From assembly GCA_023412475.1 (NCBI GenBank), contig JAEYNR010000065.1, forward strand, positions 61,401 to 125,400: DNA of 64,000 nucleotides. The letters are read 5' to 3'. Origin of the DNA: Fibrobacterota bacterium (lineage in GTDB: Bacteria; Fibrobacterota; Chitinivibrionia; Chitinivibrionales; Chitinispirillaceae). This document shows, piece after piece, positions 52,427-61,232 of the stretch. The translations under genes were made by a program, and so were the position numbers. The notes beneath the pieces are model-generated. The model did no database searches. It saw nothing but the letters and a program-made list of their open reading frames with translations, and was not told where the DNA came from. Position 1 is the stretch's first letter; every line of letters begins with the position of its first letter.

Positions 52427-52690
52427 GTTCGAAATTCGAAACAGGAACAGGATTAGGAAAATTCGAAATCCGAAACAGGAGCAAGATTAGGAAAATTCCA
52501 AATTCGAAACAGGAGCAAGGATTAGGAAAATTCCAAATTCGAAACGGAAACAAGAGCGGGGAAATTTCGAAATTTGGTTGCAGGGTTTCCTGTTTTACCC
52601 TCCAGTTTCGGATTTCGGATTTAGAATTTCGGATTTTTCCCCTACGGTTTCGAATTTCGGATTTAGAATTTCGTGCTTTCCCCTCCGGTT
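52427..52690. repeat. Dispersed AATTCGAAA repeats with 34-bp tandem array
   Basis: Four tandem units, CGAAAC anchors at 52437, 52471, 52505 and 52540 (34-35-bp period; unit core TTCGAAACAGGAGCAAGATT). They are followed by mirrored TTTCGGATTTCGGATTTAGA and GAATTTCGTGCTT arms. An ORF across them is repeat translation, not a gene. Confidence 0.75.
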
Positions 52691-52703
52691 TTGGATTCTT
52701 TCT

Positions 52704-53096
52704 TTAATTGAACTTAGCTAATATAGCTCCAAATATATTCATCAATTCATATGCTTCTGTTACAAGAGATTCTCTTCTTTCTTGAAGCATTTTATCTTCA
52801 CCAACAAATAATAATCTTAACCAATAACGGCTTTCTTTTGCTTCTTTTCTTGAGATTCTTATGTGCATTAGGAAATCTTTTTTTCCCAAACACTCGTTCG
52901 CCTCGATATAATTAGCACCTACAGAACCAGATGCTCTCACCAGTTGTTTTATATCTTCAATGTTAGACAAGGTTAATTTAAGCTTTGTAATAAAATCACG
53001 CACACTTTTAGCAAACTGAAAGGTCCGTCTTTCCAGGTCGTATTCTTTGCGAACAGTTTCGACAGCCAGCATTTCCTTTTCAAGGTAGCTTTTCAT
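52704..53096 (-). CDS. Four-helix-bundle protein (23S rRNA IVP-like)
   Basis: Encodes 130 residues from ATG 53096 (GGAG at six bases); the longer ORF reads through repeat DNA. The pattern 'YDLERRTFQFAKSVRDFITKLKLTLSNIEDIKQLVRASGSVGANYIEANECLGKKDFLMHIRISRKEAKESRYWLRLL' is that of the S23/IVP four-helix-bundle family, originally found within 23S rRNA intervening sequences and now widespread as a small stand-alone gene. Function unknown. It often sits among nucleotide-sugar genes in environmental genomes, as here between wbpE-like and wbpD-like genes. Confidence 0.88.
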   Translation of the reverse strand: MKSYLEKEMLAVETVRKEYDLERRTFQFAKSVRDFITKLKLTLSNIEDIKQLVRASGSVGANYIEANECLGKKDFLMHIRISRKEAKESRYWLRLLFVGEDKMLQERRESLVTEAYELMNIFGAILAKFN

Positions 53097-53115
53097 TGTG
53101 TGCTCCAATCCATGT

Positions 53116-53270
53116 TGGGGAAAATTCGAAACAGGAACAAGAGTAAGAAAATCCGAAATCCGAAACAGAAACAAGAACAAGAATGGGGAAATTTCAAAAT
53201 ATTTTCATAGGGTTTCCTGTTTTCCTCTCCGGTTTCGAATTTCGGTTTTAAGATTTCGTGCTTTTCCCCC
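53116..53270. repeat. Dispersed AATTCGAAA repeat
   Basis: The left part (AAAATTCGAAACAGGAACAA, GAAATCCGAAACAG) is mirrored on the right by TTTCCTGTTTTCC and GGTTTCGAATTTCGG. The right end (AAGATTTCGTGCTTTT) overlaps the 3' end of the acetyltransferase gene and encodes its final STKS and stop. Confidence 0.7.
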
Positions 53271-53733
53271 TGATCTGTCTGGCCGGTACTCCAGCAACTA
53301 TTGCTCCCGGAGCAACATCCTTAGTAACCACTGCCCCTGCACCGATTAAGGCATTTTCACCAATTGTGATACCACAGATGATAATAGCACCAGAACCAAT
53401 GGAAGCGCCCTTTTTTACCAGAGTGGGAATAACTTTCCAGTCTTTTTCGGTTTGCATGGAGCCATCAGGATTAACCGATCGTGGGTGCTTGTCATTAGTG
53501 AACATCACTCCATGTCCCACAAAGACTCCATCTTCGATAGTTACTCCCTCACATACAAAGGTATGACTGGAGATTTTGCAGTTAGCCCCTATATGAGCAT
53601 TTTTCTGAATCTCTACAAATGCACCGATCTTCGTGTTGTCACCGATAGAACATCCATAGAGGTTTATGAATTTGGAGAGTTTTACATCTTTTCCTAATTT
53701 GACATCCGGTGCTATAGCGTTAAAATTTTCCAT
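53248..53733 (-). CDS. wbpD: Left-handed beta-helix N-acetyltransferase (WbpD-like)
   Basis: Encodes 161 residues from ATG 53733 (GAGGG upstream; an earlier TTG is not needed). Hexapeptide-repeat turns run through the whole chain: 'IGDNTKIGAFVEIQKNAHIGANCKISSHTFVCEGVTIEDGVFVGHGVMFTNDKHPRS', 'GASIGSGAIIICGITIGENALIGAGAVVTKDVAPGAIVAGVPARQIRG'. The 'VFVGHGVMFTNDKHPR' segment matches WbpD/WlbB enzymes that acetylate the 3-amino group of UDP-2-acetamido-3-amino uronate, using acetyl-CoA. The C-terminal STKS is derived from the adjoining repeat. Partner of the aminotransferase at 51205-52365. Confidence 0.86.
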   Translation of the reverse strand: MENFNAIAPDVKLGKDVKLSKFINLYGCSIGDNTKIGAFVEIQKNAHIGANCKISSHTFVCEGVTIEDGVFVGHGVMFTNDKHPRSVNPDGSMQTEKDWKVIPTLVKKGASIGSGAIIICGITIGENALIGAGAVVTKDVAPGAIVAGVPARQIRGKSTKS

Positions 53734-53769
53734 TTTGATGACCCTCAAGTTTAAAACAAAGCAGTAACA

Positions 53770-53852
53770 AGTTTAAGAAAATTCAAAATACAAAGCTCGA
53801 AATCCGAAACAGGAGTGGGAAAAACCGAAACTCGAAATAAGAACAAGAATGA
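53770..53852. repeat. Dispersed AATTCGAAA-type repeat fragment
   Basis: Contains GAAATCCGAAACAGGAGTGG and CGAAACTCGAAATAAGAAC, units shared with 54840-54900 and 53116-53270. It fills the gap between the Rpn gene stop and the acetyltransferase start. Confidence 0.6.
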
Positions 53853-53853
53853 T

Positions 53854-54810
53854 TTAAAACGTTTTCCGCAGTTTCTCAATCTGATCCTTGGAAAGATCGG
53901 TTAATTCCATTATCAATTCCACACTCATCTCTTTTTTTAACATCTTTAATGCTATTTCAAACTTATCCTTCAATTTTCCTTCTGCTCGTCCTTCCTCTCT
54001 TCCTTCTTCTCTTCCTTTTTTCAGACCTATCTGAATACCTTCATCACGAAAAGAATCTGCTACTGTTTCCATAATTGATACTCCATCTCTGTGTTCTCTC
54101 TTTATTATCTCCAGAAACTCGTACCTTTTTTCTTTCGATATCACTGCTCCGATATAAAGGAGCACTTCCGAAAGATATTGACTATCCTTGCTTCCCAGAT
54201 CAGAAAAAAGTCTGACTATTTCAGGTATCCTGGACAATATCCGTGAATCTCTGGAATACTTTAATGCCAGAAAAAACGCTCTGCTTTCTGCTTGCCCCCC
54301 AAATTTTTCATCATCTAATGCACTTAAATCGATTATCTCAGATTTAAAATCGGGAACATATTTTTCTGTTCCCTTAATAATTGCGAACAATGGCATTGTG
54401 CTATTGACCATACCCCAGCGGATATTTCCATGATAGATAATTGTTGGTATTACAACAGGAAGTTTCGATGTTGTTAAAGCATTCTGTTTCTCCAGTTCAT
54501 CCCATATCTGATTCTGATACCGAAGGATCTGTCTTGCTATCTTGTAATCAATGGTGCTTTTATGCTCAAATAGAAAGAATATCTTTCCGGATTTTGATTT
54601 TAATGAAGCACTGTAAAGAATGTCAGCATAATGCTCTGAAAGCTCAGTATCTACCCAGGTGTCTTTTTCTATTTCAAAGGAGGAAAGCTCAATATTGCAT
54701 AACAGATCCGGATCTAAAAAAGTGAGCACCACATTCAATGCGATCTCTTTATTTTGCATGGATTCCCGAAAGAATTTATCATGCGCATGCTCGATCTTTT
54801 TTGGTTCCAT
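53854..54810 (-). CDS. Rpn-family PD-(D/E)XK nuclease (putative transposase family)
   Basis: Encodes 318 residues. The Rpn/PF04754-type start 'HAHDKFFRESMQNKEIALNVVLTFLDPDL' is followed by the nuclease core 'HYADILYSASLKSKSGKIFFLFEHKSTIDYKIARQILRYQNQIWDEL': D (ADILY), then E-H-K as the ExK variant. 'VVIPTIIYHG' follows. The C-terminus is highly charged, with a tandem 'GREEGREEGRAEG' hinge and a terminal helix 'LIMELTDLSKDQIEKLRKTF', both typical. Rpn proteins promote RecA-independent recombination. Its presence among multiple repeats is notable but no target site is visible. Confidence 0.87.
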   Translation of the reverse strand: MEPKKIEHAHDKFFRESMQNKEIALNVVLTFLDPDLLCNIELSSFEIEKDTWVDTELSEHYADILYSASLKSKSGKIFFLFEHKSTIDYKIARQILRYQNQIWDELEKQNALTTSKLPVVIPTIIYHGNIRWGMVNSTMPLFAIIKGTEKYVPDFKSEIIDLSALDDEKFGGQAESRAFFLALKYSRDSRILSRIPEIVRLFSDLGSKDSQYLSEVLLYIGAVISKEKRYEFLEIIKREHRDGVSIMETVADSFRDEGIQIGLKKGREEGREEGRAEGKLKDKFEIALKMLKKEMSVELIMELTDLSKDQIEKLRKTF

Positions 54811-55272
54811 TAAGTATTCATGATTGTAGGCTTAAAGAAATAACTTGGGAAAATACGAAACAGGAAACAAGAGTGGAAAACCGAAACTCGAAATAAGAAC
54901 GAAGAAGCCTGCAATATCGATCATCTAATCACTAAACCAAATATCTCATGTCTGATCTTCTTAAATCTATAATCTTATCTATAATCTGAAATCTTAACTG
55001 GACCGGGCGCACCTTTCCCCCGTCACGGTCCTAAAGCATAAACCGCGATTGAAATTAATGATCAATATTACAGATAAATTCCCTACATTGGTACAACTAT
55101 TGCGGCTCTAATTCTAATTACTTCTACAATAGATGTACCCAGATCGAGAATTCATAACAAAAATTAATTAAAATACTAAGCATAAATTGCAAATATTGCA
55201 ATTAATAACCACGCCAAAATTTCGTTTTCCGTTTTCCCTTTTCGGATTTCGGATTTCGGATTTCGGATTTTC
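54811..55272. other. Intergenic region with repeats and a GC hairpin
   Basis: Contains dispersed-repeat pieces at 54840-54900 (ATACGAAACAGGAAACAAGA) and 55212-55276 (tandem TTTCGGATTTCGGATTTCGG). A 6-bp inverted repeat GGACCG...CGGTCC lies at 55000-55031. No gene is seen. Confidence 0.5.
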
Positions 55273-56310
55273 CTACACTAATTTTACTCTCTGCTGTTCC
55301 GCGATACCAGCTAAATGTACCAGTTTTCCCCGAGCCTTTATGGATTCGTTGCATGCTTCCAGAAGCTGCACGATCCGCAAACCCGCTTTTCCATCGTTGG
55401 CTGGAGTAAGCCCCTGTTCCACACATTCCACAAAATGGCGGCATTCCAGCTTAAGAGCCTCTGTTCCATCAATCCTGGGTGCACACATATCACCGGAACG
55501 ATAGCTGACCAGAAGATCATATACATTTTCCCGGCTTTTGACATCTATCCCTTTATCATAAATTTTGATCTTTTCATCAGGGTTAACATCATTCCAGACC
55601 AGCATCTTTTTTTCGCCTCCAATGAGAGTAGTACGCACCTTTACTGGAGACAGCCAGTTGACATTAAAATGGGCAATCATATTACTCTGAAAATAGATTG
55701 TAACATAGGCCATGTCCTCCATTTTGTTGACATGGGCAATTCCATTGGCAGTTAGAGCCACCGGTTTCTCATCTATCAGGAAATCCATGATGGAGAAATC
55801 GTGGGGAGCCAGATCCCATACCACATTGACATCATGCTGAAATAACCCCAGATTGATCCTGGTGGAATCATAATAGTAGATTTTTCCAAGAGTACCATCC
55901 TGGATATATTTCTGAGCAGCCTTGACAGCACCGGTATATATAAAAGTATGGTCCACCATTATTGTCAGATTTTTCCATTCGGCCAGTTCTATAAGCTCTT
56001 GTGCCTGCTCAGAAGTAGCTGTAAATGGTTTTTCCACAAAAACGTGCTTTCCGTTTTCCAGAGCTCGTTTCGCCAGCTCATAATGGCTTGAAACCGGAGT
56101 GACTATTGCCACTACATCGATACTTGGTGACAAAAGAATGTCATCAGCAGAAGAGGTGACATTAATTGCAGGGAAATCCCGTTTTAAGGACTTAAGAGCT
56201 TCAACACGTTTGTCGCAAACCATGGTAACCCTGGCACCGTCAACAGAAGAAAAATTTCTAACAATGTTTGGTCCCCAGTAACCAAACCCAACAACTCCGA
56301 CATTCAACAT
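55273..56310 (-). CDS. wbpB: Gfo/Idh/MocA oxidoreductase (WbpB-like)
   Basis: Encodes 345 residues from ATG 56310 (GGAGG at eight bases; the longer ORF has no ribosome site). The Rossmann fold 'MLNVGVVGFGYWGPNIVRNF' with GxGxxG at 8-13, 'VDVVAIVTPVSSHYELAKRALENGKHVFVEKPFTAT' (EKP) and 'VVWDLAPHDFSIMDFL' are family hallmarks. In WbpB/WlbA the enzyme oxidises the 3-OH of UDP-N-acetylglucosaminuronate to a ketone, the substrate of the WbpE-like aminotransferase. A 17-bp palindrome at 56454-56470 lies upstream. Confidence 0.86.
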   Translation of the reverse strand: MLNVGVVGFGYWGPNIVRNFSSVDGARVTMVCDKRVEALKSLKRDFPAINVTSSADDILLSPSIDVVAIVTPVSSHYELAKRALENGKHVFVEKPFTATSEQAQELIELAEWKNLTIMVDHTFIYTGAVKAAQKYIQDGTLGKIYYYDSTRINLGLFQHDVNVVWDLAPHDFSIMDFLIDEKPVALTANGIAHVNKMEDMAYVTIYFQSNMIAHFNVNWLSPVKVRTTLIGGEKKMLVWNDVNPDEKIKIYDKGIDVKSRENVYDLLVSYRSGDMCAPRIDGTEALKLECRHFVECVEQGLTPANDGKAGLRIVQLLEACNESIKARGKLVHLAGIAEQQRVKLV

Positions 56311-56453
56311 AATGAAAGCCTCCAACATGATGATGGGAAATAGCAAAACGATAATCGTTTTTTTGGTTTTAAAACAAAAAAGACTGTAAAATATAGAGAC
56401 AAATTACTCTCAGACATTAGAAAAAACAAACAATTCAGGCTCATTAAAAATTG

Positions 56454-56470
56454 GTGTGAGGTGTTCACAC
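56454..56470. promoter_or_regulatory. Palindrome upstream of wbpB-like gene
   Basis: GTGTGAGGTGTTCACAC has perfect 6-bp arms (GTGTGA/TCACAC). It lies between the sugar transferase stop and the oxidoreductase start and may be an operator. Confidence 0.35.
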
Positions 56471-56542
56471 TTTCCATTGCTGTGTAACTCCTGCGATTCT
56501 CTTCTATACCTAATTTTGAGAATAAAATAAGGAAAGGTGAGT

Positions 56543-57703
56543 TTAGCAAGCACCTTTAGAAGTGAGTAGTGCAAGTGGTGTTTTAATGATTACCTTGAGA
56601 TCAAACAGTGTTGATCTGTTATTGATATAATTAATATCCATCCGGACCATACCATCAAAACTGGTCATGCTTCTTCCCTCAATCTGCCAGTATCCGGTTA
56701 TACCTGGCTTACTCTCAAGTACACGTCTGCGATGCCACAGACTATACTCTTTTACTTCGTAAGGAATCGGTGGACGGGGTCCTACAAGCGACATGTCTCC
56801 CAGAAGAACATTAATAAACTGTGGTACCTCATCGAGACTGCTCTTGCGGAGAAATTTTCCGATAGGGGTAACACGAGCATCGTTAGCTAATTTGAATACC
56901 TTATGCCCGTTAGTCTCATCTTTAACAGCTTCGGCCTGCCCATGAATAAACTGCTTCATATACTCCCGATGCTCTGATTCGTCGCTTTTAACAGTCATAG
57001 TACGAAATTTATAGATTTTGAAAGACTTTCCACCTTTACCCACCCGTTCCTGACGGAAAAAGACAGGGCCTGGAGATGAGAATTTTATAAGTATGGAAGC
57101 AAACAGGAAGACTGGGGAGAAAAGTATCAACCCAACCAGACTTCCTAATAGATCTATCGAGCGTTTTGAAATGTTGGAAATCTTTTTTCTCAATGACATT
57201 TGGCCCGGATCAGGATAAAAAAGCTCTGTTACACCATTACCAAGCTCGCTGTGTTCCAGAGGATACCAGTAACAACAGATATCAATCTTAGAGGCTGATT
57301 CTCGCAACGTTTTATTGAGACCTTTTTTTATTTTCTCAACTATTTTTTCTTTACCCTCAAGGGTTATCTCGGTAAAAAGGATGCCAATAGACTTACCCAT
57401 TTCATACCATCCTTTTATATCGATATCCCGTGTTTCTGCGGCAACAGTCTTGACCACCTTTTTATAAAAAGGTATTATTAAATTTCTGCTTTTCAGGAGA
57501 CGGTTTTTTCCTTCAACAAAGAAGGAAAGATCAAGAAGCATAACCATAAAGGATTTGCCGGATCTGTCGGAGCGTTTCCTTTCAACAGCAATCATGGTTT
57601 TAAAAGACTCTTCAGAGATCAGGTCTTTAAAATCGAGTTTAAAACTGTTAGATCGAGCCGAAATAGCCTCTTCTGATATGAAGCTGTCGTCCATTTTAAA
57701 CAT
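56543..57703 (-). CDS. Initiating sugar-phosphate transferase with N-terminal GGDEF-like domain
   Basis: Encodes 386 residues from ATG 57703 (GGAGG at eight bases). Residues ~30-145 look like a degenerate GGDEF fold ('IAVERKRSDRSGKSFMVMLLDLSF', 'ETRDIDIKGWYEMGKSIGILFTEI') without the GGDEF motif. From ~165 comes the polyprenyl-phosphate hexose-phosphate transferase domain: 'KRSIDLLGSLVGLILFSPVFLFASILIKFSSPGPVFFRQERVGKGGKSFKIYKFRTM', 'FLRKSSLDEVPQFINVLLGDMSLVGPRPP' and 'KPGITGYWQIEGR'. It transfers the first sugar-1-P to the lipid carrier. Only one membrane hairpin is present, unlike WcaJ. Confidence 0.9.
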   Translation of the reverse strand: MFKMDDSFISEEAISARSNSFKLDFKDLISEESFKTMIAVERKRSDRSGKSFMVMLLDLSFFVEGKNRLLKSRNLIIPFYKKVVKTVAAETRDIDIKGWYEMGKSIGILFTEITLEGKEKIVEKIKKGLNKTLRESASKIDICCYWYPLEHSELGNGVTELFYPDPGQMSLRKKISNISKRSIDLLGSLVGLILFSPVFLFASILIKFSSPGPVFFRQERVGKGGKSFKIYKFRTMTVKSDESEHREYMKQFIHGQAEAVKDETNGHKVFKLANDARVTPIGKFLRKSSLDEVPQFINVLLGDMSLVGPRPPIPYEVKEYSLWHRRRVLESKPGITGYWQIEGRSMTSFDGMVRMDINYINNRSTLFDLKVIIKTPLALLTSKGAC

Positions 57704-58535
57704 TTGAAATTCCTCCAGACAACTAGCAAGCTGAATTGAGCGAAACCTTAAAACAAGTTGCAATAATATAATCATCCGAGGTTAATCTGACAAATTACTT
57801 TTTTGATACATGAAGATGAAACTGTGCAGGCAGCAAGTGCCGAAGATTTGCTAAGCGATTATTATTGCAAAATTTAGATGCATCAAACTGAGGAAAATAG
57901 TGAACTTAAAAAAAAAGGTATTCCTTTCTATTGGCAACAATAAATTATCCCCGATAGAATGATTTTTATAACTACTTGGCTATCGAACAGAAAATATCAT
58001 TAACTAATAACCTAATAATTCCTGCCCAGGAGGAGTTTCTAAATCACAACAACAAATTCCCAAATTACAATTCTTAAAATCCTAAACAAATCCCAAAATC
58101 CAAAATTCTAAATAAAAATGGAGTTTCAAGGTAGCCAAAGTTGGTAGGTTAGTCCTAATTCTCACTTTCTGTCCCTGTCTTTGTCTCTTGTTCTTGTTTC
58201 CATTTCCTGTTCTTATTTCGAATTTCGTTTTTCGAATTTCGTGCTTATTCCGAGGCATTCTGTGTTTCAGGCAATCTTAAGTCATCCCATGTTAAATTAG
58301 GTTGATGTTTTCCAATATAGGCTCAACCTAACAAAAAACATTGCAAATTTTAAGCAGCAAAAAAAACACCAAACGAGAATATTTGCATTAAAAGTGATTC
58401 TTTATGAGCAGATTCAGTTTTTATAAAATATAGTCTCTGTGTCAAAATTAATAATTTTTGTGAAAATAAGAAAATGGGTAAAGAGATTTTGAAATGACTC
58501 TAATCAAGTTTAAATGCAATTATAGTGTGATAAGA
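57704..58535. repeat. Long intergenic region with dispersed repeat at 58045-58255
   Basis: No gene is seen. The repeat copy has an AATTCTAAA-type left half (CCAAAATCCAAAATTCTAAA) and a right half TTCGAATTTCGTTTTTCGAA ending in TTTCGTGCTTA. It is unusually long because ~90 bp of unrelated sequence separates the arms. The parts 57704-58044 and 58256-58535 show nothing else. Confidence 0.55.
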
Positions 58536-58563
58536 TTGATACTATTTGGATTTTTTATATTAT
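58536..58563 (+). promoter_or_regulatory. Sigma-70-like promoter of prsT
   Basis: TTGATA, a 16-bp spacer, then TATTAT, about 53 bp before the ATG. No sigma-54 consensus is present upstream of this gene, in contrast to the PEP-CTERM genes. Confidence 0.4.
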
Positions 58564-58616
58564 TTTCAAATTTTGCCCATCATTAATCCATTAATAAGCA
58601 GGAAAAAGGAGAGATT

Positions 58617-60722
58617 ATGTACCGAACATCAGGTTTTGTGGTTTTTCTTACGACACTGATCATGTCTTCCGGATGCACAATGTTAATCCAGGATCCGGAA
58701 AAAGTCTACGAAAAAGGAATGAATTTTGTTAAAGAAAAGAAAATTGAAACAGCTTACAAGTATTTTCTTGCTGCCACCAAAAAACAGCCCGATAACCCAA
58801 AATACCACTGGGCTGCAGCTCAAACTGCCCGTAACCAGAATGCAGCATTTATCCATACCGAAATGACCTGGAAAAACGGAATGAAAAACGTTCCGGTTAT
58901 GGCAAGTCTCCTTCGTTTGTCGCTATTCACCAACAGAGAGCAACGCACCGCTAAAATGATTTCTCTTTTCAACGAGCTCCCAGATTCTACTAAAAGCCCA
59001 ATGCTGAAAGCAGAACTCTTCTCTCAGACAGGTGAATCAGATTCTGCTCTTACTATATGGAAAAATGCTTATACCACCAAACCATCTTCTATGCTGGCAT
59101 TTAAAATAGGCCGTGAACTTAACATCAAAAACGAAACTACTGCGGCCCGGGAATTTCTTGAAAACGCCCGAAAAGCCAAAATGCTTGATGGTGCAGGTTA
59201 TGTACTGCTGGCATCGATGCGGGCTTTTGAGTATGACTACGAAGGAATTGAGGACATTTTCAAAGAGACAAAGAAACTTGGACTTTACTCCAATGAAGTT
59301 GCACTGGAAGAGGCATCATTCCTTTTTATCAGCGGCAAATTTGATGCAGCTGCGGCCATATTATCCAGTTACCGAGAGGCCAACCCTGGTCAGAAAGATC
59401 AGTTAATCAACCATCGAGCCAGACTAAATCTGGCTTTCATGTATGCTATGCGTAAAGACACAGGAAGTCTGAATACTATTCTTTCTGAAATCCCGGATTC
59501 ATCACCATTTAAAACTGCAGAACAACGTTTCTATAAAATTCTGCAGGATGGTGAAAACATGGAATCTGAAGCTCTTCTTAAGGAGCTGGATGAGATTCGA
59601 AAAAGTGTTCCGGGAAATCCTTTTATTGAGCTTTACACGGCCCGTGCATTACTTAAAAGTAATCAATTTGAAAAATCTGCAGAGATCTACCGTCGGTTAC
59701 CTGGAATTTATCTGAGGTCACCAGGGATACTTACCGAATACGCACTTGTACTCTCCCGTTCCGGAAAAGAAAACGAAGCACTGGTAGCGCTCTCAATAAT
59801 GCATAAACGTAAGTCTTTTACCCGCACCTCGCTGGAACTTTTCCGTGATCTTACATTCAAGAAAAACCTTTTAGATAAAAGTGAGCATACGCAACAGCTT
59901 CTGGAAAAGCTGTACGGCAATGATGCCCGTGTCCGGTTTAACGGAGCAATTATGGCCCTTCGAACAGGTAAAGTGGACAGTGCGATTACCCAGTTAATTG
60001 ATCTTGAAAAACAGTTTCCAAATGAACACCACTTCCGAACCACCAGAATTTCTGCTTTGATAATGAAAGGGGATTATACAAATGCCCTTGCCCTGTGTCA
60101 TTCCGGAAATGCCCCACGAGAGCTGATTGTTCCTCTGGAAGTCCAGATTCTCAAAAAACAGGGGAAAGAAACTGAAGCATTGCAAATAATCGAGAGTGCC
60201 AGAAAAGAGAAAGACAGCCCACAGCTTTCAGTCCTTTATGCAGAGATGCTCATGGGAATTGACAGATATGAAGAAGCGGCTAAGATCTATGAACAACTGC
60301 TGGATTCTAATAAATCGAAGGAAGCTGGTGCACAGACCGCTGCACTTTATAACAACATGGCCTGGGCACTGCTTCAGGCAGAAAAACCGGATAAAAAAAC
60401 AGTTATAAAGGCTGCAGAGCGAGCATATCAGTTGCTGCCTTCATCCGCCAATATCCTGGACACCTATGCTGAAGCGTTACTCCGATTCGGTCAACATGGG
60501 GAATGTATCAAAATTTTGGAAGGCTCAAAAGTCACCCAGAAAGAGCCAAGACTCCTGTTTCAATTGGGATTGGCTTATGAGAAAAAGAACGATCTTAACA
60601 AGGCTGTACGCCATTTCGAGACGGTTGTGGCAATGATGGACTCAACCAAGGGTACCATTGAAATGGATATAAGCAAGGCTGCGATTAAAAGACATATCGA
60701 GAAGATAATGAATAATGAATAA
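58617..60722 (+). CDS. prsT: TPR lipoprotein PrsT of the PEP-CTERM system
   Basis: Encodes 701 residues with AAAGGAGAG before ATG. A lipoprotein signal ends at SSGC20. From ~30 onward nearly the whole chain is tetratricopeptide repeats, for example 'EKGMNFVKEKKIETAYKYFLAATKKQPDNPKYHW', 'AEMLMGIDRYEEAAKIYEQLL', 'ALYNNMAWALLQAE' and 'LLFQLGLAYEKKNDLNKAVRHFETVVAMM'. Length is somewhat below the ~900 residues of proteobacterial PrsT. It is presumed to act in the periplasm or at the outer membrane as a scaffold in EPS or PEP-CTERM protein export. Convergent with the exosortase gene. Confidence 0.85.
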   Translation: MYRTSGFVVFLTTLIMSSGCTMLIQDPEKVYEKGMNFVKEKKIETAYKYFLAATKKQPDNPKYHWAAAQTARNQNAAFIHTEMTWKNGMKNVPVMASLLRLSLFTNREQRTAKMISLFNELPDSTKSPMLKAELFSQTGESDSALTIWKNAYTTKPSSMLAFKIGRELNIKNETTAAREFLENARKAKMLDGAGYVLLASMRAFEYDYEGIEDIFKETKKLGLYSNEVALEEASFLFISGKFDAAAAILSSYREANPGQKDQLINHRARLNLAFMYAMRKDTGSLNTILSEIPDSSPFKTAEQRFYKILQDGENMESEALLKELDEIRKSVPGNPFIELYTARALLKSNQFEKSAEIYRRLPGIYLRSPGILTEYALVLSRSGKENEALVALSIMHKRKSFTRTSLELFRDLTFKKNLLDKSEHTQQLLEKLYGNDARVRFNGAIMALRTGKVDSAITQLIDLEKQFPNEHHFRTTRISALIMKGDYTNALALCHSGNAPRELIVPLEVQILKKQGKETEALQIIESARKEKDSPQLSVLYAEMLMGIDRYEEAAKIYEQLLDSNKSKEAGAQTAALYNNMAWALLQAEKPDKKTVIKAAERAYQLLPSSANILDTYAEALLRFGQHGECIKILEGSKVTQKEPRLLFQLGLAYEKKNDLNKAVRHFETVVAMMDSTKGTIEMDISKAAIKRHIEKIMNNE

Positions 60723-60761
60723 TGAATATCGAATGATGAAGTAAATGAGGTAAACAAATTC

Positions 60762-60911
60762 CAAATCACAATTATTAAATCCTAAACAAATTCCAAAATT
60801 CTAATTTCTAAACAGAGATAAGAGTGACTCAAGCAACTATAGTTCAGGGAGTGAGTCCTCTTTCCCATTTCCTGTACTTGTTTCGGATTTCGTTTTTCGT
60901 ATTTAGTGCTT
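60762..60911. repeat. Dispersed repeat, tandem copy 1
   Basis: 150 bp from CAAATCACAATTATTAAATC to TTCGTATTTAGTGCTT. Nearly identical to 60927-61076, at an offset of 165 bp. Confidence 0.85.
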
Positions 60912-60926
60912 ATCAGAAGGAAATTG

Positions 60927-61076
60927 CAAATCACAATTATTAAATCCTGAACAAATTACAAAATTCTAATTTCTAAACAGAGATAAGAGTGTTTCAAGCA
61001 ACTATTGCTTAGGGAGTGAGTCCTCTTTCTCATTTCCTGTTTTGGTTTCGGATTTCGTTTTTCGTATTTAGTGCTT
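60927..61076. repeat. Dispersed repeat, tandem copy 2
   Basis: Second 150-bp copy. Differences from copy 1 are a few substitutions, such as CTGTTTTGG for CTGTACTTG and GTTTCAAGC for GACTCAAGC. Sequence 61077-61232 holds no gene. Confidence 0.85.
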
Positions 61077-61232
61077 TTTGGGATTTATTTTTGATTTCGC
61101 AACTATCGGGGAACACTGAATAGTAGTTACAATCAGAAAACGCAATGTTTTGCCCGGGGCAACCCTTTGGGCTACAGAATGGCCCCTCATACCACTATCC
61201 TCATTGCTTAGCCGAGAAAGGCTTATGCTTCC

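Noticed and set aside
52362..52553. 63-residue ORF upstream of the aminotransferase
   Set aside because: It translates the 34-bp tandem repeat array (repetitive FPNPxxxFxF pattern).
58439..58457. Fourth PrsR-like site upstream of prsT (GTGTCAAAATTAATAATTT)
   Set aside because: It lacks the CGACAC core and the TTACAC half, and no sigma-54 promoter lies downstream.
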